Source: Ampelomyces quisqualis
Taxonomy: Eukaryota; Ascomycota; Dothideomycetes; Pleosporales; Phaeosphaeriaceae
Assembly (NCBI GenBank): GCA_018398575.1
Contig: JAGTXZ010000020.1
Location: 496,001-560,000 of the forward strand
Direction of reading: 5' to 3'
Length of the DNA stretch: 64,000 nt
This document shows, in pieces, positions 9,385 to 20,663 of this stretch. The translations under genes and the position numbers were made by a program. The stretch's first letter is position 1, and every line of letters begins with the position of its first letter. Below the pieces are notes generated by a model. That model was not told the origin of the DNA, made no database searches, and saw only the letters and a program-made list of their open reading frames with translations.

Positions 9385-10912
9385 GGTGTTGGTGCGACTC
9401 GTGTCGTGGTGGCTTGGTGCGCGAGCTCAACCTCGGCTCGCCACCCTACATACCCAGCTAATAAGCGAGCTGCCCCACCAATGGCCCAAATTCATGCTCC
9501 TCACGCGTTTGCCTAGGTGGTATGCAAACATAGATCTACGGAGTATGTGATCCGGTATACCCGGTGGCCCGGTCATCCGCCCAAAAACCCGCACGGGTTG
9601 GCGAGGTGCGCGGGTAGACGCTAGCTGCACCCACAAAAGAGATGATGCCATGTCGTATGTAGGACGACGAGGACTGGCCCACCACGTGTTCTCCTCGACA
9701 GCAGAAACAGCTCGATCACCACGACGGCCCTAGAACTAAATCTTAGGTCCAACTAGAAAACGGTCTGGAGGACGTGTTGCCTGGTTGTGAATTCCTTTGT
9801 TGGTAAAGCGAGGGCGCCAGGAACCAAACACCCTGATTCATTGCACTGCTCTAGAGGAACAATTTAGTTAGTAGAAATCGTTTCGTGTTCTTTTGAACTA
9901 GGGTATCGTACTGGGCCAAAGGGGAAGGGAACGTAGTCAAGGCAAACATTCGATCTATAGTCGCTGACGGGTCCTACTCCTTGTTAGGCGATGAATCGTT
10001 ATCAAAAATCGGACTGTGATTGCCAGGCGATCAAGAGTTATGATTAGACGATACGGAGCCATCGTTAGACATTAACTGCTCTTCTTTAGATATCGATAGG
10101 CCTTGGACCCTGCGAGACCCCTCAAGGCAATTAGCACATTTCAAAGCAATAGACTAAATTACTTACCAAATCATGGAGCACAGATAATAAGCTCACAGGT
10201 AGTAGTTGTGTCCAAGAGATTAAAGAGCGCCCTGACGTTAGAATCGTCCCATCTATTATTATTTGATAGAAAAAGGCGAATAGCTCGCGTAAGTGGAAGT
10301 GCTACAGCAAGCAACAGGTAGCAGAAGTAAGTAGACGCGCCTAAGGGGAAGTGCAACTTTATTGAAAAGTACTCTGTAGAGACAAGTTAACTCAATAAGC
10401 TTCTACGTCTCGATTTAAGATCCGCGACGTGACACACCTACGGAGTACATTAGCTATGCTAGACACTACAGTGTCATACTTGTCCTGTATTATCGGGCCC
10501 AAGTACAGAGTAGGATCCTATTATATACTTACGCGTCGCTCTAAATGATGTAAGAGAGCCAAAAATGTTGTACTTACCGTAATGTAAATGTTACCATAAT
10601 CTTGTGTTCACACCCATCCTCGTTACTATGTACACGCATTTCTTTTCGAGTCGCTCCCGTACCCTCAACGGCCAAACCTGTCAAATCAGCCCTCGTTCTG
10701 GGACGCTGCGTAAGCAACTGAACACCAATTAGGTCGCGAATGCTAGATGACGATTGACGAATCATAAGCTCCCAGCTAGCGCGACTCACCCCAAGCAACA
10801 CCGCCGACGTGTTGTCAACTCCACACCTCGGCCTACCATCGCTCCTGTATATTCCTGTTTGTCGCATGTGTGCCGACCGACTCTCCCATTCATCCGCGAC
10901 AGCTCGCTCACC
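9385..10912. other. Intergenic stretch with a lower-GC, possibly degraded repeat section (about 9.7-10.6 kb)
   Basis: No coding region can be supported. From about 9.7 to 10.6 kb the sequence is visibly richer in A/T and TA steps than its surroundings and contains many short stops in all frames, as in an old, decayed repeat. I found no terminal repeats or target duplication that would define an element. The last ~200 bases before 10913 are pyrimidine-rich and likely form the PAN1 promoter and 5' leader. Confidence 0.4.
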
Positions 10913-13900
10913 ATGTTCTCCGGGTCCAACTCGTACTTAGGGGGCGGCAACAGCGCCCGACCTGGGCAGCCTCAGTATGGCCAGCAACAGCAACAGCAGC
11001 CATATGGGCAACAGGGCGGCTTTCAGGGCGGTCTCGGCCCCCAGCCAACGGGCTTTGGCGGCGCGCCAATGCAACAACAATATACTGGCTTCCCGGGCCA
11101 GCCGCAGGGGTTTGGGCAGCAGCAGCAACCTCAGCAGCCGCAGTACACTGGTTATCCGGGACAGCAGAGCCAGTTCCAGCAACAACAATTCCAGACGGGG
11201 ACGCCCCAACAAGAGCAACAGCAGCCGCCAGCTCAGCCGCAGCGACCACAGCCCACGGGCATGACATCAGCGCAGATGGCCGACTCATTCAGAGGAAGCT
11301 CTTCGGCCTCTTCCGCCCCTCCACCCGTCCCCGCCAAGTCGAGCAAGATCCCGAGCATAAGGCTGTCGTTTATTACCGCACAGGACCAAGCCAAGTTTGA
11401 GCAACTGTTCAAGTCCGCCGTGGGCGATTCGCAGGCGCTATCGGGCGATCAGGCGCGAGATCTGTTGATGCGCTCGAAGCTGTCTGGCGATGCTCTGTCG
11501 CATATCTGGTGGGTGCCGGCCTGAGCCACGGTATACCAGTCGCTAATGATGCCAGGACACTGTCCGACACGACCAAGTCTGGCCAACTCCTCTTCCCTGA
11601 ATTTGCTCTTGCCATGTACCTCTGCAATCTCAAATTGACGGGAAAGGACCTGCCGAATAGCTTACCAGACCGCGTCAAAAACGAAGTGTCTAGCATGGTC
11701 GACATTATATCCTTCAACATCGCCGAAGATAGGTCCGGCCAGTCCATCCCAGCCAGCAATGCGCCCAGGTTCAACGAGCTCCCCGCGATTCAACAGCCGC
11801 AGCCGCAGCAATCGAACAGCCAGCTTCTAAACACGTTGGTAACACAGCCTACTGGCTTCGGTCAGCAACCGATGGGAATGCAACCGACGGGCATGCAGCC
11901 GCAGCAGACGGGCTTCGGACAAGCTCCAGGAGGGTACAATGGGCCTCGGCCACCAATGCCACCCATGCCCACTGGATACGGCCCCAACTTGACACCTAGC
12001 CAGACTGGTATGGCTCCTTTGAATGCCCAGCCAACGGGCATGCCGGGACAATGGGGTTTGGTGAATAACCCTGCAAGCGGTCTGCCTAACATCGAGGCTC
12101 TGGCGGCGCGAATGATGCCTCAGACTGGACGCGAAGGCGGGAACCATACCACTACCGGCTTGACTGGCAATGCTACCATCCCGTGGGCTATCACAAAGGG
12201 AGAGAAGAAGTTGTACGACGACACCTTCAGAGCTTGGGATGGCATGGGCAAGGGCTACATTAGTGGAGATCAGGCGCTGGAGATATTCGGACAAAGTGGT
12301 CTTCCAAAGCCAGACCTTGAGCGTGTGTGGACACTGTCTGACTCCGCTGATCGTGGCCGCCTGAACCTGGATGAATTTGCTGTTGCCATGCATTTGATAT
12401 ACCGCAAGCTCAATGGATATCCTATCCCAGCACGACTACCGCCCGAATTGGTTCCTCCCTCCACACGCAACATCAATGATTCAATTGGCGCAATGAAGAA
12501 TCTCCTTCGAGGAGATGCCGAGGACAGGAAGAACTCTGGTGCATTCCTCCAACCACAGCGTACTGGTGTCAGTTACCTCAAGTCTCACTCTTTCCGAGCT
12601 GGCAGCCCTGCGGCTGGCGGTCGTAAAGATGCAACGGTTTTCCGCAATAACGATGACAATATTGGATACAAGTCTAGCGCTAGGCATCGTCTGGGTGCTG
12701 GCGGTCGCTCTCCATCGCCCGCACAGCCGGCTTCCCCTTCGTCTGAAAGGTCTGATGAGATGTCTCTTGACCAATTAAGAAAGAGCGTCAAAGAAAAGCA
12801 GATTCTGCTTGATGCCATGGATACTCGTGATGAGAACGCTGCGGACGAGGATGATGCGCTTGACCGCCGCGACCGCCGCGAATCCGAAGATCTCTACCGC
12901 CGCATCCGCAGAATACAAGAAGATATCGATGCTCATCCCAAGGCATCGCTTCGCTCGAATGACTCGGATGCGGAACGTCGCGCGCTGAAGCGCCAGCTCC
13001 AAACCTTGACCGATCGCCTACCTGAGCTTGCATCTAATGTTCGCCGCACCGAGCGCGAGATCGCAGATGCCCAATTGGAGCTCTTCAGGCTTAAAGATGC
13101 CAAAGCGCACCCTGGCTCGGCCTCCACGATCGTCGGTACTGGTCCTGGCGGCACAGTAACCGAGTCTGATCGCTTAAAGGCTCGAGCCAAAGCTATGATG
13201 CAAGCACGTTCTGCCGCTTTGACCGGACGCCCTGCTCCGGCTGCTGATGACAGTGGTGCCGCAACGGAGCGCCTCGAGAAGGAGCATTCACGAATCCGGT
13301 CTGAGAGGGAGAACAACGAGCGAATGATCCGGGATGTGGAGGACAGCGTGAGAGAATACACCAAAGGTCTGGAATCGAGCCTCAAGGAAGGTGGACACGA
13401 CAACACCAGCGAGCATGAGCGCCGCAGGTGGGAAGAGGCACTCGGTGTCGAGGACGAGGTTAAGGACTTCATCTTTGATCTTCAGCGCAGCAGTCGTTCT
13501 TCGCGCGTTCGAAAGGAAGAGTGAGTTTTCTTGATCACAGATTTATGCTTCATGCTGACTAACTTTGACAGCACTTCGCGCGAGACGTACAGATCTGCCA
13601 CACGGTCAGACGAGAGCCGCTCAGCATCTTCGAGGTATGACAGCCCTTCAGCTAGTGTCGACACTTCAGCTCGTCCTGCTGCTCCGCCTTCGAGTGGTGG
13701 CTCTTATTCTTCTTACAAGACGCCCGAGGAGCGCGCTGCGTTCATCAAACAACAGGCTGAGCAACGAATGGCTGAGCGTCTGGCTGCCCTCGGCATCAAG
13801 GCGCCGGCTAAAGCTGGTGAATCCTCGCAACAGCGCGCTGAGCGTGAGAAAAGAGAACGCGAAGAGAAGCTCCGTCAGGCTGAAGCAGAGGATGCTCGCC

Positions 13901-15246
13901 GCGAAGAGGAGCGCCAAAGGAGACTTGACGACGAGTCAACCGCACCCCCGGTCGTAAGCAAGGGCAGCGGTAAGAAGCCTGCACCACCTCCGCCAGCCTC
14001 GCGTAAGAACAAAGTGGATATCGCACAGCATGACGCCAAGCAAGCTGAGGCTGAGTCGAAGCGAGCGGACAACGAGGTGGCCGAGAAGGCTTTGCGAGAG
14101 CAGCAGGAGGCACAGCAGGTGGAAAGGAAGAACATGGAGTAAGTTGGCCATCGGCTCTTTGAAACTTCCACTAACAGTCGTACTAGGGAGGAAGAGCGCC
14201 GACAAGAGGACGACCTGGCCAAAGAGCGCGAGGCTGCACAAGCTCGACTCCGCGCACTCGAAGAACAGGTACAGCAAGGGAAATTAAAGAAGGCAGAAGA
14301 GAAGAAGCGCAGAGCAGCTGCCCAAAAAGAGCAGAAGGAGCAGGAAAGCCGACTCGCCGCCCAGCGCGCTGAGATTGAGGCTGCCCGCGAGCGGGAACGA
14401 CAGCTGCAGTTGCAGCTGGAGGCTCTGGATGACGACGACTCGTCAGACGATGAAGGCCCTCAGAACATCACACCGCAAGACACAACCCCGACTGCCAGCC
14501 AGGAATTGCCGCGCGAAACTGCTCCTCCGCCTGCACCACCAATGCCCGTTCACCAAAACACACCGCCGTCATCGGTGGCCAGTCCACCAGCTTCATCGTT
14601 GACAAGCCCTCATGCGGACACTGAGACCAAGAATCCGTTCCTCAAGAAAATGGCCTTGACTAACCAGGAGAATACTGCAACGCCGCCACCTCCACCCAGC
14701 AACACGAGCGAGGTCTCCACCAACCCATTCCATCGTCTCACCCAAGAAAATGCCAACAAGGCTGCCACTCCTGCGTTCAACGAGCCGGCGGCGCCCTCAG
14801 CCCGCAGACTGGGACGACAGGAAGATGATGATTGGTCTGTCGTTGACTCTGACGACTCTTCTTCTGACGATGATGAAGGCCCAACTCAGGGAGGCGCCAA
14901 ACAACTTGCTTCGATCCTCTTTGGCACCATGGCACCTCCTCGCCCGCTCTCTTCAATGGACAACAAGAGTCCTCGTGCTGAAAGCCCTGCTATCACATCG
15001 CCTCCTGCTGGCATCCCTCCACCGCCTCCGATGCCGTCAGGCTCAGCACCTCCTCCACCCCCCGGCCCGCCCCCACTACCTGGCGGTGCCGCACCTCCAC
15101 CTCCTCCAATGCCCAACATGAAGGCTCCAGGTGGTCCGCCTAATCGCGGTGCGCTACTCGGTGAAATTACCGCCGGCAAGGGCTTGAGGAAAGTCGAGAC
15201 GAAGGACAGGAGCACTGCTTCTACTGCAGGTCGCGTTCTAGGATAG
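10913..15246 (+). CDS. PAN1: Actin cytoskeleton-regulatory complex protein PAN1
   Basis: Four exons: 10913-11508, 11556-13520, 13572-14138 and 14187-15246, giving 1395 residues. The introns are 47, 51 and 48 nt with GT..AG ends and CTAAT/CTAAC-type branch sites. The first intron interrupts the first EH domain, and its splicing restores LSHIWTLSDTTKSGQLLFPEF. Order of parts: a Gln/Gly/Pro-rich N-terminus with PTG and YTG repeats (1-145), EH domain 1 (about 148-240), more PTG repeats, EH domain 2 (about 414-510, with GKGYISGDQALEIF), a central coiled coil (about 620-800), a Lys/Glu-rich helical region (about 900-1100), proline-rich SH3-ligand stretches, and a C-terminal WH2 motif (GALLGEITAGKGLRKV). 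PAN1 works with End3 and Sla1 at cortical actin patches: the EH domains bind NPF proteins, and the proline/WH2 tail binds actin and promotes Arp2/3 activity during endocytosis. The first in-frame ATG (MFSGSNSYLGG) matches the usual fungal start. Confidence 0.95.
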
Positions 15247-15834
15247 CTTGGGACCAGAGGGTCGTGATTGTACTGTAGTATACTTGATTATTATAGCTTC
15301 AAGGTTGCCTGTCTGCGTGTGTGATGTCGGTCATTTGATTCCGTGCCATTTGCAACGCACTCTGGCATGTGATTGGGGCTCATGTATTTCTTCCGCTGCT
15401 GTTCTTAGCACGATTTACGGTGCAGCAGCATGGAGAAGTTTATCGTGTCAACAAAGATTTGTCTATCCAGCAGAGCTCGTCACCACTGAACAAATGAAAC
15501 GATTGCGAAGATTTGCTTCGTGCGATGTAAACAGGATCTCGTATATGAGCTGGCGAGTCAGCCACGGCGCATGCTGATATTTCAAGATATTTTCGTGTTC
15601 CTGCGCTCGCTTACCAAAATTTCGATGTTCTTCCTACGCTGGGTGGCTGGATTTGCCGCTCGCTCTCTTTCACCTCGTCAACACCACCCACGCACTGACC
15701 CATATCTACCTACAACAACACCCATTCACCTCGCCGCCGCCGCCGGTAGAACTTCGCGGAAACTATGGTCACCCACCCTGTCGCTTAGTTGCTCAGCTGG
15801 CGCTGCAGCGGCCTGTGCGCCCACAGGTATGGAA

Positions 15835-15842
15835 TATATAAA
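15835..15842 (+). promoter_or_regulatory. TATA box (TATATAAA)
   Basis: A perfect TATATAAA is followed by about 80 bases of strongly C/T-rich DNA containing CAACTCAACTG-type runs, the arrangement typical of strongly expressed fungal promoters. The next ATG (15925) opens only a 9-codon ORF, and another (15973) opens a 44-codon ORF up to the intron-like segment. No protein-coding gene is evident downstream, so what it drives is unknown. Confidence 0.5.
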
Positions 15843-16342
15843 CCCCGCCGCCCCCTCCGCCTCCATCACTTTTCCTCTCCACTCAACCAACTCAACTGCA
15901 ACTCAGCCTCAACCTCTTTCATTATGAGTCCTTTACCACATCACCCACCTTGATCATTGAACAAGTCTCGCAATGCTTCACTGTCTTTCAGACTCCCTTG
16001 TGTCATCACAACATGGCGGTTTCACCATGACAAGTCACCAGCCTTTCACAACATTGCGACGCCTGCCAACAGCCTCAATTATGAGCATTCAGGTCATCAT
16101 CAATGTAAGCATTTCCCTCTCACATTGCGTCTGCTCACTACTAATCATCTCCTTCAGCACGGCACATGAGCTCCTGATCATTCATCAGTCGCCACTCACT
16201 TCCTTGGCACATCAAAACAGCTTCAATGTTGGCACACCATCATCACACCCGCCACAAGCTCTCGAGTCACCAAGTACAAAGATCACTCAAATCACCGGTC
16301 GCAATCGACTTCGTCCAAATTCCCCTTCGATCAACACAACTG

Positions 16343-16661
16343 CTCCTGCACACTCTTGATGGCGGCTTTCGAGCTCAGGTCAATTCAAGAATGCAGCTGA
16401 GTACAACGACCCGATCCCGCATTTTGCCTCCGAGGCACAACAACGTATACGAATTCATCCGACTCCTTTCTTCTCCACAACAAACCTTCTCCTGCACACT
16501 CTTGATGGCGGCTTTCGGGCTCAGGTCAATTCAAGAATGCAACTGAAGCGCACTCATCACGATGAGTTCGACAACATTTACGACTTCTTCCCTCATCAAC
16601 ATAGCTAATCTGCACACTCTTGATGGCGGCTTTCGGGCTCAGGTCAATTCAAGAATGCAGA
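16343..16661. repeat. Three dispersed direct copies of a ~50-bp sequence
   Basis: Copies lie at 16343-16400, 16489-16547 and 16610-16661. Each contains the core CACTCTTGATGGCGGCTTTC followed by AGGTCAATTCAAGAATGCA. Only a few bases differ (for example GAGCTC versus GGGCTC after the core). Spacing between copy starts is about 146 and 121 bases, and the spacers are unrelated, so this is not a simple tandem array. Confidence 0.85.
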
Positions 16662-17288
16662 GTACAAAAACAACAACATCATCATCATCATCATGGTCAA
16701 CAACACTTCGTTGTTCACATTTTGGCTACTCCACGGCTTTTCTGATGGTCAAGAGCTTTTGCTCGACTGCTTGTTGGACCTCATGGTCATGGAAATGGTT
16801 TGGGTTGGCTTGGATCAAAGTAGTTTTTCACATCAAAAGTATGAATGATAACTGCTTCACATCATGACCTGTCCTCTTGCTTGCTGCTGCTGACTTGACA
16901 CTTCTCGTCCATGCTCCATTGATGTCTCCTCCTAGTTTTTTGATGCCTTACCAACACATGTAATTGGTCAGCTCATCAACGAGCATGCTGTTGCGGCTTG
17001 CTCAGTTGGGAGTGTTGCGGTGGTTATGAAGTGGAGTTGCACGTGAGCGTGCGGCTGGCTGCCATGCAGGGATCGATCGATGCCAAGCCCGAAGTCATAG
17101 CGAACTTTTGGATTTCTCAATGCCTCAACTTGCACAAGAACCTGTGATACCGCTACTGCGCTCTCGATCCAGCTTTTCCCGAGGTGGCTGAAAGCTTTCG
17201 AACGCCCTGAGGTCCACTTCCTGCTCACCAACCTTGCTACCTCACCCATCGACTTAGCATCAACACCGCGCTTGTCCCGTACACAAAT

Positions 17289-18710
17289 ATGGCCGCCCCC
17301 AAGGAGGGCGGCTTTAAGATGTCGCTGGGCGGCTTAAAAGGGAAGGTTGGCCTCAAAACCGCCCCCGCGCAGAAAGAGGCGAAACGACCCCGACTGGCAC
17401 TGGGCGACGAGGAAGAGGACGACTTGATCAAGCAGCAAGAGATCTCGGGCTGGGACACCGCGGAAGGTGGCGCAGTGGATGCCGGGGGCAAGAAGGAAAA
17501 GGAAACGCCACGAGTTATTCCAGCCCTACCAAACCGCAATTGGCGCGATGATGCGCGACGGCGACAGCTTGCGAAAGCACCACATACCCAGGCGCAGAAT
17601 GTTGTCGTCACGGAACAGGCAGAAGCCCCAAAGATGGACTACGGTCTCACAATTCTGAGGAAGAAAGACTCTCGGGTCAATGGCGCGGACGATAGTGCTG
17701 CGCCGGATGAGCCTGCAGAGCCCATGGAAGACGTCAAGGACACCATGACCCAAGAGCAACGACTGGAAAAGAAGGCTCTAGATGCGCTGGTCAACGGCAA
17801 ATCGACTGATGACGACCTCGTGATTCCTCTATACAGCGAAGAAGAAAGCTTCCGAAACGACCTCCGCGACGCGCCCGATGCGCCCACGCTCGATGCCTAC
17901 GCAGCGACACCCATAGAAGGATTTGGCGCTGCGCTACTCCGCGGAATGGGATGGAAGGACGGTGAAGCAGTTGGCAAGAATGGAACTCCCGCAAAGCCCA
18001 ATCAATTTAAGCGTCGACCCGCACTGCTTGGCATTGGCGCAAAAGAATCAGCCGCCACAGGCGTCGAAGTTGGAGACTTCAAGGGAGGCCGGGGCAAGGG
18101 CAAGAAGGAAGCACAGAGCTTCAATCCTGTCGCATTGCGCAACAAGCACACAGGCGAGATATTGACAGAGGAAGAGCTGAAGGCCAAGATCGAGCAACAG
18201 AATATGGTGCAGGAGGAGCCGAAGAAGGAGAGGCGGAGGCACAGCGATGACGAAGATGATGGTGAGCGGCGACGCGAGAAGAGGAGAGAAAAGGACAACC
18301 GCCATCGCGACCGCCGACGAGACGATGAATACGACAGCGAGCGCAGGCGAGGCAGAGACTACAAAGATGATCGCCGACGCAACGAGGACGACTACGACGA
18401 TAGCAATCGGCGAAGAGACAAGCGCAAAGAAAAATACAGGGACGATGAATACGACAGCGAACGCCGCAGGGAGAAGCGCAGGGACAGAGACGACGACTAC
18501 GACAGTGAGCAGCGGAGGGACAAGCAAAGGGATCGCAGTCGCAGCCCAGATAAGGACAGACGGGACAAGAGGTGCGATCGATACCGCAGCCGTAGTCGAG
18601 ACTCGAAAAGAGATCGTGGCCGCCGAGACAGGAGTCGAGAGTCTGACGATCGGCGAAAGCGTAGGAGAGATCATGAGGACGAGCGGGATGACAGGAAGAG
18701 GAGACATTAG
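17289..18710 (+). CDS. SPP2: Pre-mRNA-splicing factor SPP2-like G-patch protein
   Basis: A single exon of 473 residues from ATG at 17289. The N-terminus carries the MSLGGLKGKVGLKT block followed by acidic and NRNWRDDARRRQ segments. A G-patch-like element occupies about residues 205-250 (PIEGFGAALLRGMGWKDGEAVGKN), the feature that binds the DExH helicase Prp2 in the yeast Spp2 family and GPKOW in animals. The last ~160 residues are an extreme Arg/Asp/Glu/Ser repeat (RRDRDDDYDSERRR-like), as in other spliceosome-associated proteins. Spp2 recruits and activates Prp2 before the first catalytic step of splicing, in the nucleus. Yeast Spp2 is much shorter; the long RD/RE tail is common in filamentous fungi. 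The gene is convergent with the MFS gene, with 174 bases between their stops. Confidence 0.85.
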   Translation: MAAPKEGGFKMSLGGLKGKVGLKTAPAQKEAKRPRLALGDEEEDDLIKQQEISGWDTAEGGAVDAGGKKEKETPRVIPALPNRNWRDDARRRQLAKAPHTQAQNVVVTEQAEAPKMDYGLTILRKKDSRVNGADDSAAPDEPAEPMEDVKDTMTQEQRLEKKALDALVNGKSTDDDLVIPLYSEEESFRNDLRDAPDAPTLDAYAATPIEGFGAALLRGMGWKDGEAVGKNGTPAKPNQFKRRPALLGIGAKESAATGVEVGDFKGGRGKGKKEAQSFNPVALRNKHTGEILTEEELKAKIEQQNMVQEEPKKERRRHSDDEDDGERRREKRREKDNRHRDRRRDDEYDSERRRGRDYKDDRRRNEDDYDDSNRRRDKRKEKYRDDEYDSERRREKRRDRDDDYDSEQRRDKQRDRSRSPDKDRRDKRCDRYRSRSRDSKRDRGRRDRSRESDDRRKRRRDHEDERDDRKRRH

Positions 18711-18884
18711 TAGGATGAATCTTCATGTAGATGCTGCATCGGAGGCTATATGGGATCAGATCCTATGAGAGTCTGCTCTTAAAACCCCAGATGTTTTCGG
18801 TCATATACGCCAGGAAGCGGTAAGCATTGCCTATCTACAACTTCCATTCCTACATCCTTCCAATAAGGCAATACTCAATCCTCT

Positions 18885-20663
18885 TCATAGCATATAAATG
18901 AAGTCGGGCTTCTCATCACCCATCTCAGTCACCTCCTGCTCACTCTTCCCCTCCACCCATGTGTCTCTCTTCCCCTCCCTTCTCTTCTTATTCTCCGCCA
19001 CAAGCATGAACCTCGTCGCCACACTCCCTCCAAAAAGAAACAGCGACAAATACGCCAGAACCACACCATGTCCGAGAAAGAACCTCGGCCGATCCGCCTG
19101 CCGATAGATATTACTACTCACCACGCCATTGAGATTGCCCCAGCCAATGACAAACCCCAGCGTGACGCCGCGCTTGTACACGCCTTCGACGTTATTCGAT
19201 GCCCAAGATATTGTATTCGCAATGCACGGGTATATGCCCAGCGCGCCCAGAAACGTGCCCGCATACTGGACGCCAGCTTTCGACGACGCGAGGAGCATAG
19301 CGAACCCGGCGATGCCAAACAAGGCCATGAAGATATTGCACAGTCCACGCTGATGCGTGCGATCCGCCACCCACCCGACCAACACCGTGACCACAGCTGC
19401 CGCCGCGTACGGCGGCACGCTGAGCAGATTCGCCGTCGTGGACGTGTATCCCAGCTGCTGAATGATTGTGGGCAGGAATAAGGAGAAGGCGTACAGCGAG
19501 CCGTCGGCGCCCATGTATATAATGGCAAACATGAGTGTTTTCCAGTCCTTGACGGACGCCCAGAAGTATTTCATCTGAAACGCCTCGTGGGTCGCGGACG
19601 CTTGTTTGTCAGCGCGCAGGCGGCGCAGGACGCGTGCGCGGTCGTCGCGAGACAGGAACGTGGCTTCGGCTGGGAAATCGTGGACCATCCAGTACGAAGC
19701 TATGCCGACGAGTATGGTGGCTAGACCTTCGAGGATCTTTGTGGGCGTCAGCGCACATGCATCATCGTAGAGACTGGGTGTGCGCGACGTACGAATATCC
19801 ATGCCCACCCTGGTTTCCCGCCTACGCCGCCCATCTGCGCGATGCCCGCGGCTAGCAGCCCGCCAAAAGAACCTGCTAGTGCGGCGGCGGAGAAGAAGAT
19901 TGCGGCGCGGATGCCGAATTCTTCGCGCTTGTACCAGCACGAGAGATAGTAGTTTACGCCGGGGAAAAGGCCTGCTTCGGCCATGCCTAGGAACCATCTC
20001 TGCGGGAGTCAGATGGTGTGAATTTGGATAGAATGGGAAGCCAGGGAGGGGCGAGGCGTACGGCAGTCATAAGACCCTCGTAATTGTGTACTAGACCCAT
20101 ACATGTCATGCATATTCCCCTGTGCATCCATCACGATTAGTCTTTGCTCCCACCTCCATACTGGTGCAAGTCTGTTGAACGTACCACCAAACCATGATAA
20201 TCGGCAGAAAGACACTCGGGCGCAATTTCTTGAGGAGGACATTGGTGAGCGGTTCGAAGACGGAATAGCTTATGAAGAAGATTGTGAGCGTCTCGTTGTA
20301 CTGTCCATTCGACATGTTGAGATCCTCTTGTAAGCCATCGACTTTTGCGTTTCCGATATTCGTCCGGTCGAGGAAGCTGATTAGGTACAAGAAAGACAGC
20401 CACGGGATGAGCTTGAAGTCGAGTTTGCGAAGTAATATACGGTCCTGTTGTTGACTGTTAGTAGGGCGGAGGTATACAAATGAGTGACTGTGCGAAAAAC
20501 ATACTTGAGCAGCGCGCTCCTCGTCGCTGAGCCCAGCGTCTGGATTTGGCAGGTTGTCGATTGTATGTCGCTTATTCTCGTTCCCATTATCCTCGACATG
20601 TCCTTGTCCGATTTTCTTCTCTTCGCTCGCGCCGTCGCTGAAGCGTTCTGCTGCTGAAGCCAT
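18885..20663 (-). CDS. MFS transporter, anion:cation symporter (ACS / allantoate permease-like) family
   Basis: Five exons (transcription order): 20505-20663, 20185-20444, 20062-20119, 19793-19999 and 18885-19736, for 511 residues. All four introns are 56-65 nt with GT..AG ends; the 58-nt third exon is easy to miss but restores the block MVWWGICMTCMGLVHNYEGLMTA. Family landmarks are SFLDRTNIGNAKV at the end of the first helix, RWFLGMAEAGLFPGVNYYLSCWY in helix 4 (the ACS signature), a WAWIF-ILEGL junction after helix 6, and TISWASNN in the second half. About 12 membrane segments are visible, with soluble ends. ACS carriers take up small organic anions such as allantoate, nicotinate, tartrate, pantothenate or biotin; the substrate cannot be read from this sequence. 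The start is the first in-frame ATG; an upstream TTG extension is not credible. Confidence 0.9.

Larger units (their letters stand above)
15247..17288. other. 2-kb region between PAN1 and SPP2 with promoter-like and repeated sequence but no clear ORF
   Basis: No ORF here is convincing. The stretch nevertheless looks like a transcription unit: a TATATAAA box at 15835, a C/T-rich leader with many CAACTCA-type runs after it, and a well-formed intron-like segment at 16105-16158 (GTAAGC donor, TACTAATC branch site, CTTCAG acceptor). Three copies of a ~50-bp repeat follow (16343-16661), then an (ATC)n run and a 51-codon ORF at 16693-16848. A long-leader or non-coding transcript is possible. Confidence 0.4.
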
